Shown: positions 8,826-17,347, numbered from the stretch's first letter. The stretch: DNA of 40,654 nucleotides from X23 sp050251575 (GCA_050251575.1 JBFWMP010000007.1:1-40654); one strand, 5' to 3'. Translations and numbers: made by a program. Notes: generated from the letters alone by a model not told the origin.

Positions 8826-9734
8826 ATGAAGGTTTTAGATTACAAGCAAGGAATTTTAAATATGGAAACACTGATAAAAAAGGCAGGCATATTAATTGAA
8901 GCACTGCCCTATATTCAAAAGCTTTATGGAAAAACGGTAGTAATCAAATATGGCGGCAATGCAATGATTAATGAAGAATTAAAGAACTCTGTCATGGAAG
9001 ATCTGACCCTTCTCAAATATATTGGTGTCAATCCTATTGTGGTACATGGCGGTGGCCCTGATATATCCAAGGCACTTAAGAACTACAGTATTGAAAGTAA
9101 ATTTGTAAACGGACTCCGGGTAACAGATGCGCAAACCATTGAAGTGGCACAGATGGTACTGGTAGGAAAGACCAATAAAGAAATTGTCTCCATGCTCAAT
9201 TGCAAAGGTGGTAAAGCAATTGGTCTATGTGGCATCGACGGAAACCTAATAGAATGTGAACAATACAAAACCATGGTGGATGGTATTGAAACTGATATCG
9301 GTTATGTAGGAAAAATCACCAATATCAATTCAAAAGTGCTGGAGCATATGGCACAAGACATATACATCCCTGTCGTCGCACCTATCGGCGTAGGTAACGA
9401 TGGTCAAAGTTATAATATCAATGCTGATACAGTAGCAGGTGCAATCGCATCCGCCTTAAAAGCAGAAAAGTTGATGTTGCTCACTGATGTACCTGGTATC
9501 AAGCCAAGCAGTGACAGTGATGATGTAATATTTGAAATTAATAAAGAGGAAATATATGATCTTATTAACAAAGGTGTCATTAACGGAGGTATGATTCCAA
9601 AGGTATTAGGATGTATAGAAGCACTGGATGCAGGAGTAAACAGAGCTCATATTATAGATGGAACAATTCCCCACTGTCTATTGCTTGAAATATTCACTGA
9701 TACAGGAATCGGAACCATGATTACAAATAAGTAG
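8826..9734 (+). CDS. argB: acetylglutamate kinase
   Basis: Phosphorylates N-acetylglutamate with ATP, the second step of arginine synthesis and usually the feedback point in organisms with an acetyl cycle. Amino-acid-kinase fold motifs are present: VVIKYGGNAM near residue 40, VVHGGGPDIS near 75, and the C-terminal GGMIPKVLGCIEAL. At 302 residues it is slightly long. The chosen ATG has GGAGG eight bases upstream. A second ATG at 8862 begins closer to the usual family start but has only a weak binding site. It ends at a large hairpin facing the convergent clpC. Confidence 0.95.
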   Translation: MKVLDYKQGILNMETLIKKAGILIEALPYIQKLYGKTVVIKYGGNAMINEELKNSVMEDLTLLKYIGVNPIVVHGGGPDISKALKNYSIESKFVNGLRVTDAQTIEVAQMVLVGKTNKEIVSMLNCKGGKAIGLCGIDGNLIECEQYKTMVDGIETDIGYVGKITNINSKVLEHMAQDIYIPVVAPIGVGNDGQSYNINADTVAGAIASALKAEKLMLLTDVPGIKPSSDSDDVIFEINKEEIYDLINKGVINGGMIPKVLGCIEALDAGVNRAHIIDGTIPHCLLLEIFTDTGIGTMITNK

Positions 9735-9737
9735 TAA

Positions 9738-9799
9738 ATAGACAGCGGGGAGGGTTTCATTGTTCACTTTGCAACACTGAAACCCTCCCCGCTGTCTAT
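9738..9799. terminator. 22-bp hairpin between convergent argB and clpC
   Basis: GACAGCGGGGAGGGTTTCA (9741-9759) pairs perfectly with 9778-9796, extended by ATA/TAT to 22 bp, around an 18-base loop. It starts four bases after the argB stop and ends three bases before the clpC stop, so it can serve both genes. There is no long T-tract, so termination efficiency is uncertain. Confidence 0.75.
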
Positions 9800-9801
9800 G
9801 C

Positions 9802-12243
9802 TTATTTCTTCTTAATCACTATCTTCCCATCTTCACCATCAATAGTCACATGATCCCCAGCTTTGATCCGTGCTTCAAGCATTTCTTCCGCCAATTGGTC
9901 CTCTACCTTTGATTGTATCGCTCTTCTCAAGGGTCTTGCACCATATATGGGATCAAAACCTTCTTTTGCAAGTACTGACGTTGCTGCGTCAGTAACATCA
10001 ACAGTCATTTGATTTGCCTTTAATCTTTCAATCAACTTATCCAACATTAAAGAAGCTATCTTCTTAATATCTTCTTCATCAAGCTGATGGAATACGATAA
10101 TTTCATCTACTCTGTTAAGAAATTCAGGTCTGAAAGTCCTTTTTAATTCACCCATTACATCACTTTTAATGCTTTCATAATTGTTTTTTCTTTCATCCGC
10201 AGAAATAGAAAATCCTAATTTCTTGGGCTCAGTAATCATGCGCGCACCTACATTAGACGTCATAATAATAACAGTGTTTCTAAAATCTACCCTTCTGCCT
10301 TGTGCGTCAGTTAATATCCCATCTTCAAGAATCTGTAAGAGGATATTAAATACATCCGGATGCGCTTTTTCTATTTCATCGAAAAGCACCACTGAATAAG
10401 GTTTTCTTCTCACTTTTTCTGTCAGCTGACCGCCTTCTTCATAACCTATATATCCTGGAGGTGAACCAACTAGTCTAGATACAGTGTGTTTTTCCATATA
10501 TTCAGACATATCAATTCGTATCATAGCCTCTTCATCACCAAAAATTGCTTCAGCAAGTGCCTTAGACAGCTCAGTCTTACCTACGCCTGTAGGTCCTAAA
10601 AATATAAATGAACCTGTCGGTCTCTTAGGGTCCTTAAGCCCCACTCTTCCTCTTCTTATAGCTTTAGCAATAGCCTTAACAGCTTCTACCTGCCCCACTA
10701 CTCTCTTATGAAGAATATCTTCCATTTTTAAAAGACGCTCGCTTTCTTCTTCTGCCAGGCGTTTTACCGGTATCCCTGTCCAACTGGCAATGATTTCTGC
10801 GATCTCTTCCTCTGTCACAACCATCATATTGGTTTGATTCTTTTGCTGCCAACTTTGCTTCTTTCCATCCAATTGAAGCTTCAGTGCTTGTTCTTCATCC
10901 CTTATTCTTGCTGCCTTTTCAAAATCTTGTGCTCTTATGGATTCTTCCTTCTCATTGCTTAGCTTATCAATCTTTTCTTCCAGCTGTTTTAAATCCGGAG
11001 GTGCGGTAAATGTTTTTAACCTTACTCTTGAAGCTGCTTCATCCATCAAATCAATAGCCTTATCCGGCAGAAATCTATCTGCAATGTAACGGTCTGACAG
11101 CTTTACAGCTGCTTCTAAGGCTCCATCAGTAATTTTCACTCTATGATGTGCTTCATATTTATCTCTTATGCCTTTCAAAATTTTAATGCTCTCATCAATA
11201 GTAGGTTCTCCTACAGTGATTGGTTGAAAGCGTCTCTCTAATGCCGCATCTTTTTCTACGTGCTTTTTATATTCATCCAATGTTGTTGCTCCGATGACCT
11301 GAAGCTCTCCTCTGGCCAAAGATGGCTTAAGGATATTCGAGGCATCAATAGCTCCTTCTGCAGCACCTGCTCCTATAATGGTATGCATTTCATCAATGAA
11401 TAAAATAACATTTCCAGCTTTGCGTATCTCATCCATGGCTTTTTTTAGTCTCTCTTCAAACTCACCCCGATATTTTGCTCCTGCAATCATAGAAGATAAG
11501 TCTAAAGTAACTACTCTTTTATCTTTCAAAATTTCCGGCGTATTGCCTTCAACAATTTTTTGTGCTAGTCCTTCTGCTATTGCTGTCTTACCTACTCCCG
11601 GCTCACCAATCAAGCAAGGATTGTTTTTCGTTCTTCGGCTCAAGATCTGTATTACACGTTCGATTTCTTTATCTCTTCCGATAATAGGGTCAAATTTTTC
11701 TTCCTTCGCCATTTCGGTTAAATCTCTGCCAAATTGATTCAATGTAGGAGTATTATTAGCCCCTGATGCTGTTTTTGGTGCACCCGAAACCCCTGGCGTT
11801 TCTTCATTAAGCATACGAAGTGTTTCTGCATATAATTTCTGAATGTCCAATCCAAGATCATTTAATACTCTTACTGCCACGCTTTCACCTTCACGCATGA
11901 TTCCCAAAAGAATATGCTCTGTGCCGATATAATTATGTCCCATCCTTCTCGCTTCTATAAAACTAAGTTCAACAACACGCTTCGTCCTAGGCGTTAAGCC
12001 TGCAGGCTGTTCCTCTGTTTTTTCTGAAATGCCAATCAATTCATTGATCCGTTTGATAACTTTTTCTTCTGTGATTCCTTGATTCTGTAAAACTCTTGCA
12101 GCGACACCGCCACCTTCTCTGAGTAATCCTAGCAATATATGTTCTGTTCCTACATAATTATGACCTAATTCCATCGCCGCCTCATGAGCAATTCTTAAAG
12201 CTTTTTCTGCTCTCTCTGTAAATCTGTTTTCAAATGTAGCCAT
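9802..12243 (-). CDS. clpC: AAA+ chaperone ClpC, ATPase subunit of the ClpCP protease
   Basis: Hexameric unfoldase that feeds substrates, including McsB-phosphorylated proteins, to ClpP. Two N-terminal Clp repeats occupy about residues 3-145 (NYVGTEHILLGLL and NYIGTEHILLGIM). The first AAA+ module has GEPGVGKT and the DEMHTIIGAGAAEGAIDA region. A UVR-type coiled middle domain lies near residues 420-460 (EESIRAQDFEKAARIRDEE). The second AAA+ module has GPTGVGKTELSKAL and VVLFDEIEKAHPDV. At 813 residues it is full length. GGGAG precedes the ATG by eight bases. It is last in ctsR-mcsA-mcsB-clpC, but a 265-base repeat-bearing gap separates it from mcsB; no CtsR operator was found in that gap. Confidence 0.97.
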   Translation of the reverse strand: MATFENRFTERAEKALRIAHEAAMELGHNYVGTEHILLGLLREGGGVAARVLQNQGITEEKVIKRINELIGISEKTEEQPAGLTPRTKRVVELSFIEARRMGHNYIGTEHILLGIMREGESVAVRVLNDLGLDIQKLYAETLRMLNEETPGVSGAPKTASGANNTPTLNQFGRDLTEMAKEEKFDPIIGRDKEIERVIQILSRRTKNNPCLIGEPGVGKTAIAEGLAQKIVEGNTPEILKDKRVVTLDLSSMIAGAKYRGEFEERLKKAMDEIRKAGNVILFIDEMHTIIGAGAAEGAIDASNILKPSLARGELQVIGATTLDEYKKHVEKDAALERRFQPITVGEPTIDESIKILKGIRDKYEAHHRVKITDGALEAAVKLSDRYIADRFLPDKAIDLMDEAASRVRLKTFTAPPDLKQLEEKIDKLSNEKEESIRAQDFEKAARIRDEEQALKLQLDGKKQSWQQKNQTNMMVVTEEEIAEIIASWTGIPVKRLAEEESERLLKMEDILHKRVVGQVEAVKAIAKAIRRGRVGLKDPKRPTGSFIFLGPTGVGKTELSKALAEAIFGDEEAMIRIDMSEYMEKHTVSRLVGSPPGYIGYEEGGQLTEKVRRKPYSVVLFDEIEKAHPDVFNILLQILEDGILTDAQGRRVDFRNTVIIMTSNVGARMITEPKKLGFSISADERKNNYESIKSDVMGELKRTFRPEFLNRVDEIIVFHQLDEEDIKKIASLMLDKLIERLKANQMTVDVTDAATSVLAKEGFDPIYGARPLRRAIQSKVEDQLAEEMLEARIKAGDHVTIDGEDGKIVIKKK

Positions 12244-12318
12244 ATATATATCTCCCTTCCATAAATACTTCTTATCATATAGTACAATTCTTCACTCTTA
12301 ATTAGATGGTATCTTAAT

Positions 12319-12504
12319 AAATTGAAAATTGAGAATGGAGAATTGAGAATTTAAAAACAGTTAATAGATAATTCTTCATTCCTTTATCAATATGAAGATA
12401 TTTGAAAATTCATTAATACGCAATTCACAAATCTACCGTAAATGATAAAAGAATGTTTTCCTTTAAGTCTAATCTAAATAATTTTCAATTATCAATTCTC
12501 AATT
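12319..12504. repeat. MITE-like family B element between mcsB and clpC
   Basis: Left arm 12319-12352 (AAATTGAAAATTGAGAATGG and onward) and right arm 12482-12504 (TTTTCAATTATCAATTCTCA...) are imperfect inverted copies around about 130 bases of AT-rich, non-coding sequence. The element fills most of the mcsB-clpC gap. Target-site duplications were not evident by eye. Confidence 0.6.
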
Positions 12505-12508
12505 ATTT

Positions 12509-13534
12509 TCATCCTATTTTTTCACGAATTAATTCTGCCCTTTTTACATCTCTTTCTTCAGGACCCAGCTGACGGCCATACTCTTGCATGATACTAGCAG
12601 GCTGCGTCGCCACCATCAATTCATTAAGAGTTTCTATCGTAATATTTTTTATTATGTCCAAATTGACCCCTAACCTGACATCAGATAATAATTTCATAAA
12701 TTCTTCTGAGGTCATTATTCTTGCATTACTGAATATTCCATAAGAACGATATAGTCTATCCTCCAGCTTCAATCTGCTGTTCTTAAGAAGGCTATTTCGT
12801 GCTGCTCTTTCCTGATCGGTAATCTGGTTCACGATAGTTTTCAAGTTCTCCAAAACCTCTTGTTCAGGTATTCCCAATGTCACTTGATTGGAAATCTGCA
12901 AAATACTTCCTCTTGCTTCGCTTCCTTCTCCATAAATTCCTCTTACTGCAATACCCAGCTTGCTCACTGCATTCAAAATACTATTAATATATCCTGTAAT
13001 CGTCAGTGCAGGAAGATGCACCATTGCCGATGCTCTTAGCCCTGTTCCAACATTTGTCGGACAACATGTCAAATAACCATAATTCTCATGATAAGCATAT
13101 TCAATGGTTTCTTCGAATATATCATCAATTTGATTTGATAACTTCCACGCCTCATCTACCTGCATTCCAGAGAAAAGACATTGTATCCTGAGATGATCCT
13201 CTTCATTAATCATAATACTCACCTTTTCATCATGGCTCAGCATTGCCCCCCTGGAATGAGCCTCTTGAAGCATCTCAGGACTTATCAAATGTTTCTCTAC
13301 CATAACTTGTTTTTCAACAACATCTAATTCAGATATAGAAACATACTTATATTCTTTTAATAAAGGTTTCTCGCTTCCAAGAATAGCACTCTTGCATTTC
13401 TCAATGACTTCTAATCCTTGCTCTCTATTCATACGTGCAGGAAAAGGAATGGAATTAAAATTTCTTGCAAGCCTGACCCTGCTGCTTATTACAACATCCC
13501 CCTCCGGGCCTTTTTCGATATACCATGCTGCCAT
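12509..13534 (-). CDS. mcsB: protein-arginine kinase McsB
   Basis: Phosphorylates arginine side chains, which marks proteins for ClpCP and inactivates CtsR. The phosphagen-kinase fold is clear: SSRVRLARN near residue 17, CPTNVGTGLRASAMVHLPAL in the middle with the catalytic Cys, and the ATP-binding RGIYGEGSEARGSILQISNQ. At 341 residues it is normal for McsB and lacks the N-terminal domain of true arginine kinases. AAAGGAGG lies nine bases before the ATG, and the mcsA stop is one base upstream, so translation is coupled. Confidence 0.96.
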   Translation of the reverse strand: MAAWYIEKGPEGDVVISSRVRLARNFNSIPFPARMNREQGLEVIEKCKSAILGSEKPLLKEYKYVSISELDVVEKQVMVEKHLISPEMLQEAHSRGAMLSHDEKVSIMINEEDHLRIQCLFSGMQVDEAWKLSNQIDDIFEETIEYAYHENYGYLTCCPTNVGTGLRASAMVHLPALTITGYINSILNAVSKLGIAVRGIYGEGSEARGSILQISNQVTLGIPEQEVLENLKTIVNQITDQERAARNSLLKNSRLKLEDRLYRSYGIFSNARIMTSEEFMKLLSDVRLGVNLDIIKNITIETLNELMVATQPASIMQEYGRQLGPEERDVKRAELIREKIG

Positions 13535-13535
13535 A

Positions 13536-14069
13536 TCATTCTTCCTCCTTTAGCTGCAGCTCCAATTCTCTAATCTGATCTCTCAAATCTGCAGCTTGCT
13601 CGTATTCTTCATTTTGAACTGCTTTAATCAGCTTTGACTTCAAGGAATCCATCTCTCTTTTTGATTTTATTTTTCCGCCTGTTCTCTGAGGCAACTTACC
13701 ATTATGATAGGTGGTTCCATGAACTCGTTTTAACACTGATTCAAGTGTATTACTAAATGCAAGATAGCAGTTCGCACATCCCATCTTTCCACTTCGTGTA
13801 AATTGCTCGTATGTCATTCCACAATTGCTGCATACCGGCATTACTGTTGGTTCTTTATGCTTAACCTGATATGCCAAATCTTTTCCTAAAAAGCCTGTAA
13901 GGAAATTACTGATATTAAATGGAGAAACAAAACTAAATGGATTGCTAAAAGCAATTTGCTCATCTTCATGGGCACATTGTTCACATAAATGCACTTCCCT
14001 TTTCTCATTGTTTATAATCTGCGTAACATGAACACTTGCCGGTCTTTGCTGGCATCTCTGACATATCAC
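13536..14069 (-). CDS. mcsA: McsA, zinc-binding activator of McsB
   Basis: McsA binds and activates the McsB kinase. Four CxxC motifs (CQRC and CEQC near the N terminus, CSNC and CANC in the middle) form two zinc sites. A C-terminal UVR motif (LIKAVQNEEYEQAADLRDQI) resembles the one in ClpC and UvrB. The frame is open to 14132 through a repeat element. The preferred start is GTG at 14069 (VICQRC), with AGGAG ten bases upstream, giving 177 residues. A GTG four codons earlier is too close to the binding site. Confidence 0.93.
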   Translation of the reverse strand: MICQRCQQRPASVHVTQIINNEKREVHLCEQCAHEDEQIAFSNPFSFVSPFNISNFLTGFLGKDLAYQVKHKEPTVMPVCSNCGMTYEQFTRSGKMGCANCYLAFSNTLESVLKRVHGTTYHNGKLPQRTGGKIKSKREMDSLKSKLIKAVQNEEYEQAADLRDQIRELELQLKEEE

Positions 14070-14090
14070 ATCTATCACACTCCTTTTATA

Positions 14091-14188
14091 TAGCTCGGGG
14101 CTCGGAGCTAAGAGCTTGGAGCCGGAAATCATTAAAATGCATCATATAATCTCCAGGCTCCAGGCTCCAGGCTCCCGCCTCCTAGCTA
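14091..14188. repeat. family C inverted repeat (GGAGCT/GGCTCC type) between ctsR and mcsA
   Basis: Left arm 14091-14125 (TAGCTCGGGGCTCGGAGCTA...) and right arm 14151-14188, which holds three CCAGGCT units and ends CCTAGCTA, are inverted copies around a 25-base AT-rich centre. The whole element lies between the ctsR stop and the mcsA ribosome binding site. The same units appear after argD (16193-16256). Confidence 0.7.
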
Positions 14189-14190
14189 AA

Positions 14191-14637
14191 CTAAATCATA
14201 CTCAATATCATATTTTTTAATAAACTAGCCCTTAGTTTATCCCTAACCGGCTGCGGCACATTTAATACTTTATCACTTACTACGACTTTCATTAGCCTTG
14301 CCTCTTTCTCATCAACCGCATCATAATCAAAGAAATTATTAACGAATGCTTCGGCAGAATGTTGGGTAATCGAATCACCAATACTATTTACTATATGCAT
14401 AAGATAATTACTTTTATTTATATTTATTCTCTTTATTTTTATATAACCACCGCCACCACGTCGGCTTTGTACAATATAGCCTCTTTCTGCAGTAAAACGA
14501 GTATCAATCACATAATTAATCTGTGAAGGAACGCAGTTGAAATAACTGGCTAATTCATTTCTCTGTATTTCTACCACACCTTCTGTTTCTTGTATCATTT
14601 CCTTTAAAAAATTCTCAATAATATCAGTTATCCTCAT
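14191..14637 (-). CDS. ctsR: class III heat-shock repressor CtsR
   Basis: Dimeric winged-helix repressor of clp genes. The conserved DNA-binding region is visible: NELASYFNCVPSQINYVID, then the glycine-rich wing (QSRRGGGGYIKI). The ATG at 14637 (MRITDIIENF) matches the family start and has AGGAGA ten bases upstream; an upstream in-frame start at 14715 would overlap the operator and promoter. This gives 148 residues. It leads the heat-shock operon and is divergent from argD. Confidence 0.95.
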   Translation of the reverse strand: MRITDIIENFLKEMIQETEGVVEIQRNELASYFNCVPSQINYVIDTRFTAERGYIVQSRRGGGGYIKIKRININKSNYLMHIVNSIGDSITQHSAEAFVNNFFDYDAVDEKEARLMKVVVSDKVLNVPQPVRDKLRASLLKNMILSMI

Positions 14638-14658
14638 ACTATAATATTCTCCTCTGTC

Positions 14659-14689
14659 TTTGACTTTCTTTGACCTTAATATTATTATA
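14659..14689 (-). promoter_or_regulatory. CtsR operator and ctsR promoter -10
   Basis: On the minus strand GGTCAAAGAAAGTCAAA (14659-14675) matches the CtsR heptad direct repeat (A/G)GTCAAA-NAN-(A/G)GTCAAA at every defined base. A TATAAT -10 box lies at 14684-14689, so a bound repressor would cover the transcription start. This indicates autoregulation of the operon. Confidence 0.92.
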
Positions 14690-14921
14690 CCCATTTCTAG
14701 ATATAAATCAAACATTACTACATCTGATTTTTAAAATTTTTTTTTAACAACAGACACTTATATTCTTATATTTCTATCATTCTTACCAAATCGCCTAATT
14801 GCTTTGCCTTTCATGCCTCTTTAGCTCACAGTGTCGAATTTCAACATCCATAACTGTGAACTAAAATATTATTTAATTTCAAAATTATTTTTTGTAAATA
14901 TCCATATAATATTCATTTACT
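14690..14921. other. divergent ctsR-argD spacer, no gene recognised
   Basis: AT-rich sequence between the ctsR promoter and the argD promoter module. It contains a T9 run near 14741 but no open frame with a ribosome binding site, no strong hairpin and no RNA gene that could be recognised. The ctsR -35 region probably lies within its first 25 bases. Confidence 0.5.
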
Positions 14922-14962
14922 TATTGCATTTTTATGCATAAAACTGTATAATTATTTATAAA
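14922..14962 (+). promoter_or_regulatory. argD promoter overlapped by tandem ArgR (ARG) boxes
   Basis: TTGCAT (14924-14929), a 17-base spacer and TATAAT (14947-14952) match the argC promoter in both hexamers and in spacing. TTGCATTTTTATGCAT is a palindromic ARG box over the -35, and CTGTATAATTATTTATAA is a second box over the -10. It is expected to control argD-carA-carB-argF-GNAT. Confidence 0.87.
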
Positions 14963-15005
14963 TAAAAATAGTGTATTACCTTAAAGATTTGAAAGGGGTG
15001 TATTT

Positions 15006-16220
15006 ATGAACTCACAAGATGTTATTCAAATGGACAAAGAATACTTTATGAATGTATTTGGAGATAGAATCCCAGTATGCTTTAAATGTGGAAAAGGTAT
15101 GAATTTATGGGACTCGGAAGATAAAATGTATTATGATTTTTTAGGCGGCATAGCAGTTAATGCATTAGGGCATTGTCACCCTAAGCTTATAAATAACTTA
15201 AAAACGCAGCTTGATAAATTAATACATACCTCAAGTTTATACTATATAGAGTCTCAAGCAAAGCTTGCAAAATTGCTGGTAGAGAATTCATGTGCAGATA
15301 AGATATTTTTTGCGAACAGCGGTGCCGAAGCAAATGAAGGAGCCATCAAGCTTGCAAGAATCTATTATAAGAAAAAGGAACAGCCACATAAATATGAAAT
15401 TATTACATTGAAAAATTCATTTCATGGACGAACGATGACTACAGTTGCTGCAACAGGTCAAGAAAAATATCAAAAGCCATATGCTCCTCTCACACCGGGC
15501 TTTAAACATATTGAAATAAATGATATTGCAGCTCTCAAAGAAGCAATAACTTCTTCAACATGTGCTATTATGCTGGAACTAATTCAAGGTGAAAGCGGCG
15601 TGAATCCTATTTCGAAAGAATACTTAACGGAAGTTAAAAAGATTTGCGTTAAAAATGATTTGCTTCTAATATTTGATGAAGTACAGACAGGTATGGGGCG
15701 GACCGGCAAATTATTTGCCTATCAACATTATCAAGTTGAACCTGATATTTTTACTCTTGCCAAAGCATTAGGCGGCGGAATTCCTATTGGAGCAGTGTGT
15801 GCAAAACAAAATGCCGCTAACGCTTTTGAACCGGGAGATCATGGCTCTACTTTCGGCGGCAATCCCTTCGCATGCACTGCCGGTCTGACAGTATTAGAAA
15901 CACTGTTTGATGACGGTATCATTGAGAATGCAGAAAAAATGGGTATATACTTCAACAACAAGCTGGAAGAATTAAAAGATAAATATACAGTAATCAATGA
16001 AATCCGCGGTCAAGGATTAATGATAGGATTAGAATTCAAACAAGACATTTCAAAAGATCTAATGAAAAAACTCTTTGAAAAAGGTTTTCTTGTAGGAAGC
16101 GTTGGGACCAAAGTATTGAGATTTCTGCCACCATTAATTATTACTGAAGAGGATATTAATAAAATAGTTGAAGCATTGGATGAAATATTGAGCAGCTCGG
16201 AGCCTGGCGCTTGGAGCTAG
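15006..16220 (+). CDS. argD: acetylornithine aminotransferase
   Basis: PLP enzyme that converts N-acetylglutamate semialdehyde to N-acetylornithine. Class III aminotransferase motifs are present: NSGAEANEGAIKLAR, SFHGRTMTTVAATGQ, LIFDEVQTGMGRTG, and the PLP lysine in TLAKALGGGIPIGA. AAGGGGTG precedes the ATG. The 404 residues include a short non-family tail (SSSEPGAWS) encoded by the family C repeat, which also supplies the stop codon. It is the first gene of the second arginine block; carA starts 53 bases downstream. Succinyl- or LysN-type activity cannot be excluded, but context favours ArgD. Confidence 0.94.
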   Translation: MNSQDVIQMDKEYFMNVFGDRIPVCFKCGKGMNLWDSEDKMYYDFLGGIAVNALGHCHPKLINNLKTQLDKLIHTSSLYYIESQAKLAKLLVENSCADKIFFANSGAEANEGAIKLARIYYKKKEQPHKYEIITLKNSFHGRTMTTVAATGQEKYQKPYAPLTPGFKHIEINDIAALKEAITSSTCAIMLELIQGESGVNPISKEYLTEVKKICVKNDLLLIFDEVQTGMGRTGKLFAYQHYQVEPDIFTLAKALGGGIPIGAVCAKQNAANAFEPGDHGSTFGGNPFACTAGLTVLETLFDDGIIENAEKMGIYFNNKLEELKDKYTVINEIRGQGLMIGLEFKQDISKDLMKKLFEKGFLVGSVGTKVLRFLPPLIITEEDINKIVEALDEILSSSEPGAWS

Positions 16221-16256
16221 GAGCTGATGGCTCTGAGCTGATAACTCTGAGCTGAT
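16193..16256. repeat. family C repeat overlapping the 3' end of argD
   Basis: Units of CTCGGAGCC, CTTGGAGCT and CTCTGAGCTGAT follow one another (two CTCTGAGCTGAT copies near 16231-16255). It begins inside argD and ends just before the carA ribosome binding site. The unit matches the arms of the ctsR-mcsA element at 14091-14188. Confidence 0.65.
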
Positions 16257-16273
16257 TTGAAAGGAGCATAATT

Positions 16274-17347
16274 ATGCAGGCAATCTTAGTACTTGAAGAT
16301 GGAACCACCTTTTTCGGCAGTTCCTTTGGTGCCATTGGTGAAACCTTTGGAGAAGTAGTATTCAATACTTGTATGACCGGGTATCAGGAAATCCTGACTG
16401 ACCCTTCCTATAATGGACAAATGATAACCATGACTTATCCTCTTATCGGTAATTATGGTTTTAATGAAATGGATAATGAATCCTATAAACCTCACGCACA
16501 AGGGTTTATTGTAAAAGAATTATGCGATGCCCCAAGCAACTGGCGATGCAGTATTACTCCTGATACGTATTTAAAAAAACATAATATAATAGGAATTAAA
16601 GATATTGATACCAGAAGCTTGACGCAGCATATCAGAAATTTTGGCAGTATGTTTGGAATCATCTCTACTGAATGCCAAGACCCGGAAGTCCTATATAACA
16701 GGATTAACGAAAATGCTGCTGTCAAAAGAGATCTGGTAAAGGAAGTTAGCACAAAAGAAGTATACAATATCCCAGGTGCCGGTAGAAAAGTTGCAGTAAT
16801 AGATTTGGGTGTTAAGCAGAATATCCTAAGGTCTCTTAACAACAGAGGCTGTGAATTATATGTATTCCCATATACAACCGCAGTTGAAGAAATCTTGGCG
16901 TTGAATCCTGATGGGATTCTTCTTTCAAACGGACCTGGAGATCCTAAAGATTTACCTGAAGTTGTAGAAAACATCAAAAAACTGTTAGGTCAAAAACCGA
17001 TGATGGGTATTTGCCTGGGACACCAACTGCTTGGCTTATCTCTGGGTGGCAATACTTATAAATTGAAGTTTGGTCATCACGGCGGAAATCATCCTGTAAA
17101 GGATTTCACTACCGGAAGAGTGTATATTACTTCACAAAACCACAATTACGCTTTGGAAGATAGTTTCAGTGAGGATATTATCATTACCCATATGAATATA
17201 AATGATAAGACTGTAGAAGGATTTAGACACAAATACATGCCTATTATCAGTGTGCAGTATCATCCCGAAGCTGCTCCGGGTCCTCAGGATTCCGCATATG
17301 TATTTGATGATTTTATTGAAATGATGGAGGTGAGCACTAATGCCTAA
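16274..17347 (+). CDS. carA: carbamoyl-phosphate synthase small subunit (glutaminase)
   Basis: Hydrolyses glutamine and channels ammonia to CarB. The N-terminal CarA domain (LEDGTTFFGSSFGA, VFNTCMTGYQEILTDPSY) is followed by a class I glutamine amidotransferase domain. Its nucleophile Cys is in MGICLGHQLLG, and the His-Glu pair is in VQYHPEAAPGP. At 357 residues it is full length. AAAGGAGC precedes the ATG. Its end overlaps the carB start by eight bases, which suggests coupled translation and 1:1 synthesis. Context suggests an arginine-regulated CPSase. Confidence 0.97.
   Translation: MQAILVLEDGTTFFGSSFGAIGETFGEVVFNTCMTGYQEILTDPSYNGQMITMTYPLIGNYGFNEMDNESYKPHAQGFIVKELCDAPSNWRCSITPDTYLKKHNIIGIKDIDTRSLTQHIRNFGSMFGIISTECQDPEVLYNRINENAAVKRDLVKEVSTKEVYNIPGAGRKVAVIDLGVKQNILRSLNNRGCELYVFPYTTAVEEILALNPDGILLSNGPGDPKDLPEVVENIKKLLGQKPMMGICLGHQLLGLSLGGNTYKLKFGHHGGNHPVKDFTTGRVYITSQNHNYALEDSFSEDIIITHMNINDKTVEGFRHKYMPIISVQYHPEAAPGPQDSAYVFDDFIEMMEVSTNA

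Noticed and set aside
10181..11737. Several plus-strand open frames inside clpC, and similar shadow frames in leuS, carB, tctA and others
   Set aside because: They overlap well-supported genes in other frames, lack ribosome binding sites and show biased composition expected from antisense reading.
14070..14132. N-terminal extension of McsA
   Set aside because: It translates part of the family C repeat; the first CxxC begins immediately after the GTG at 14069.
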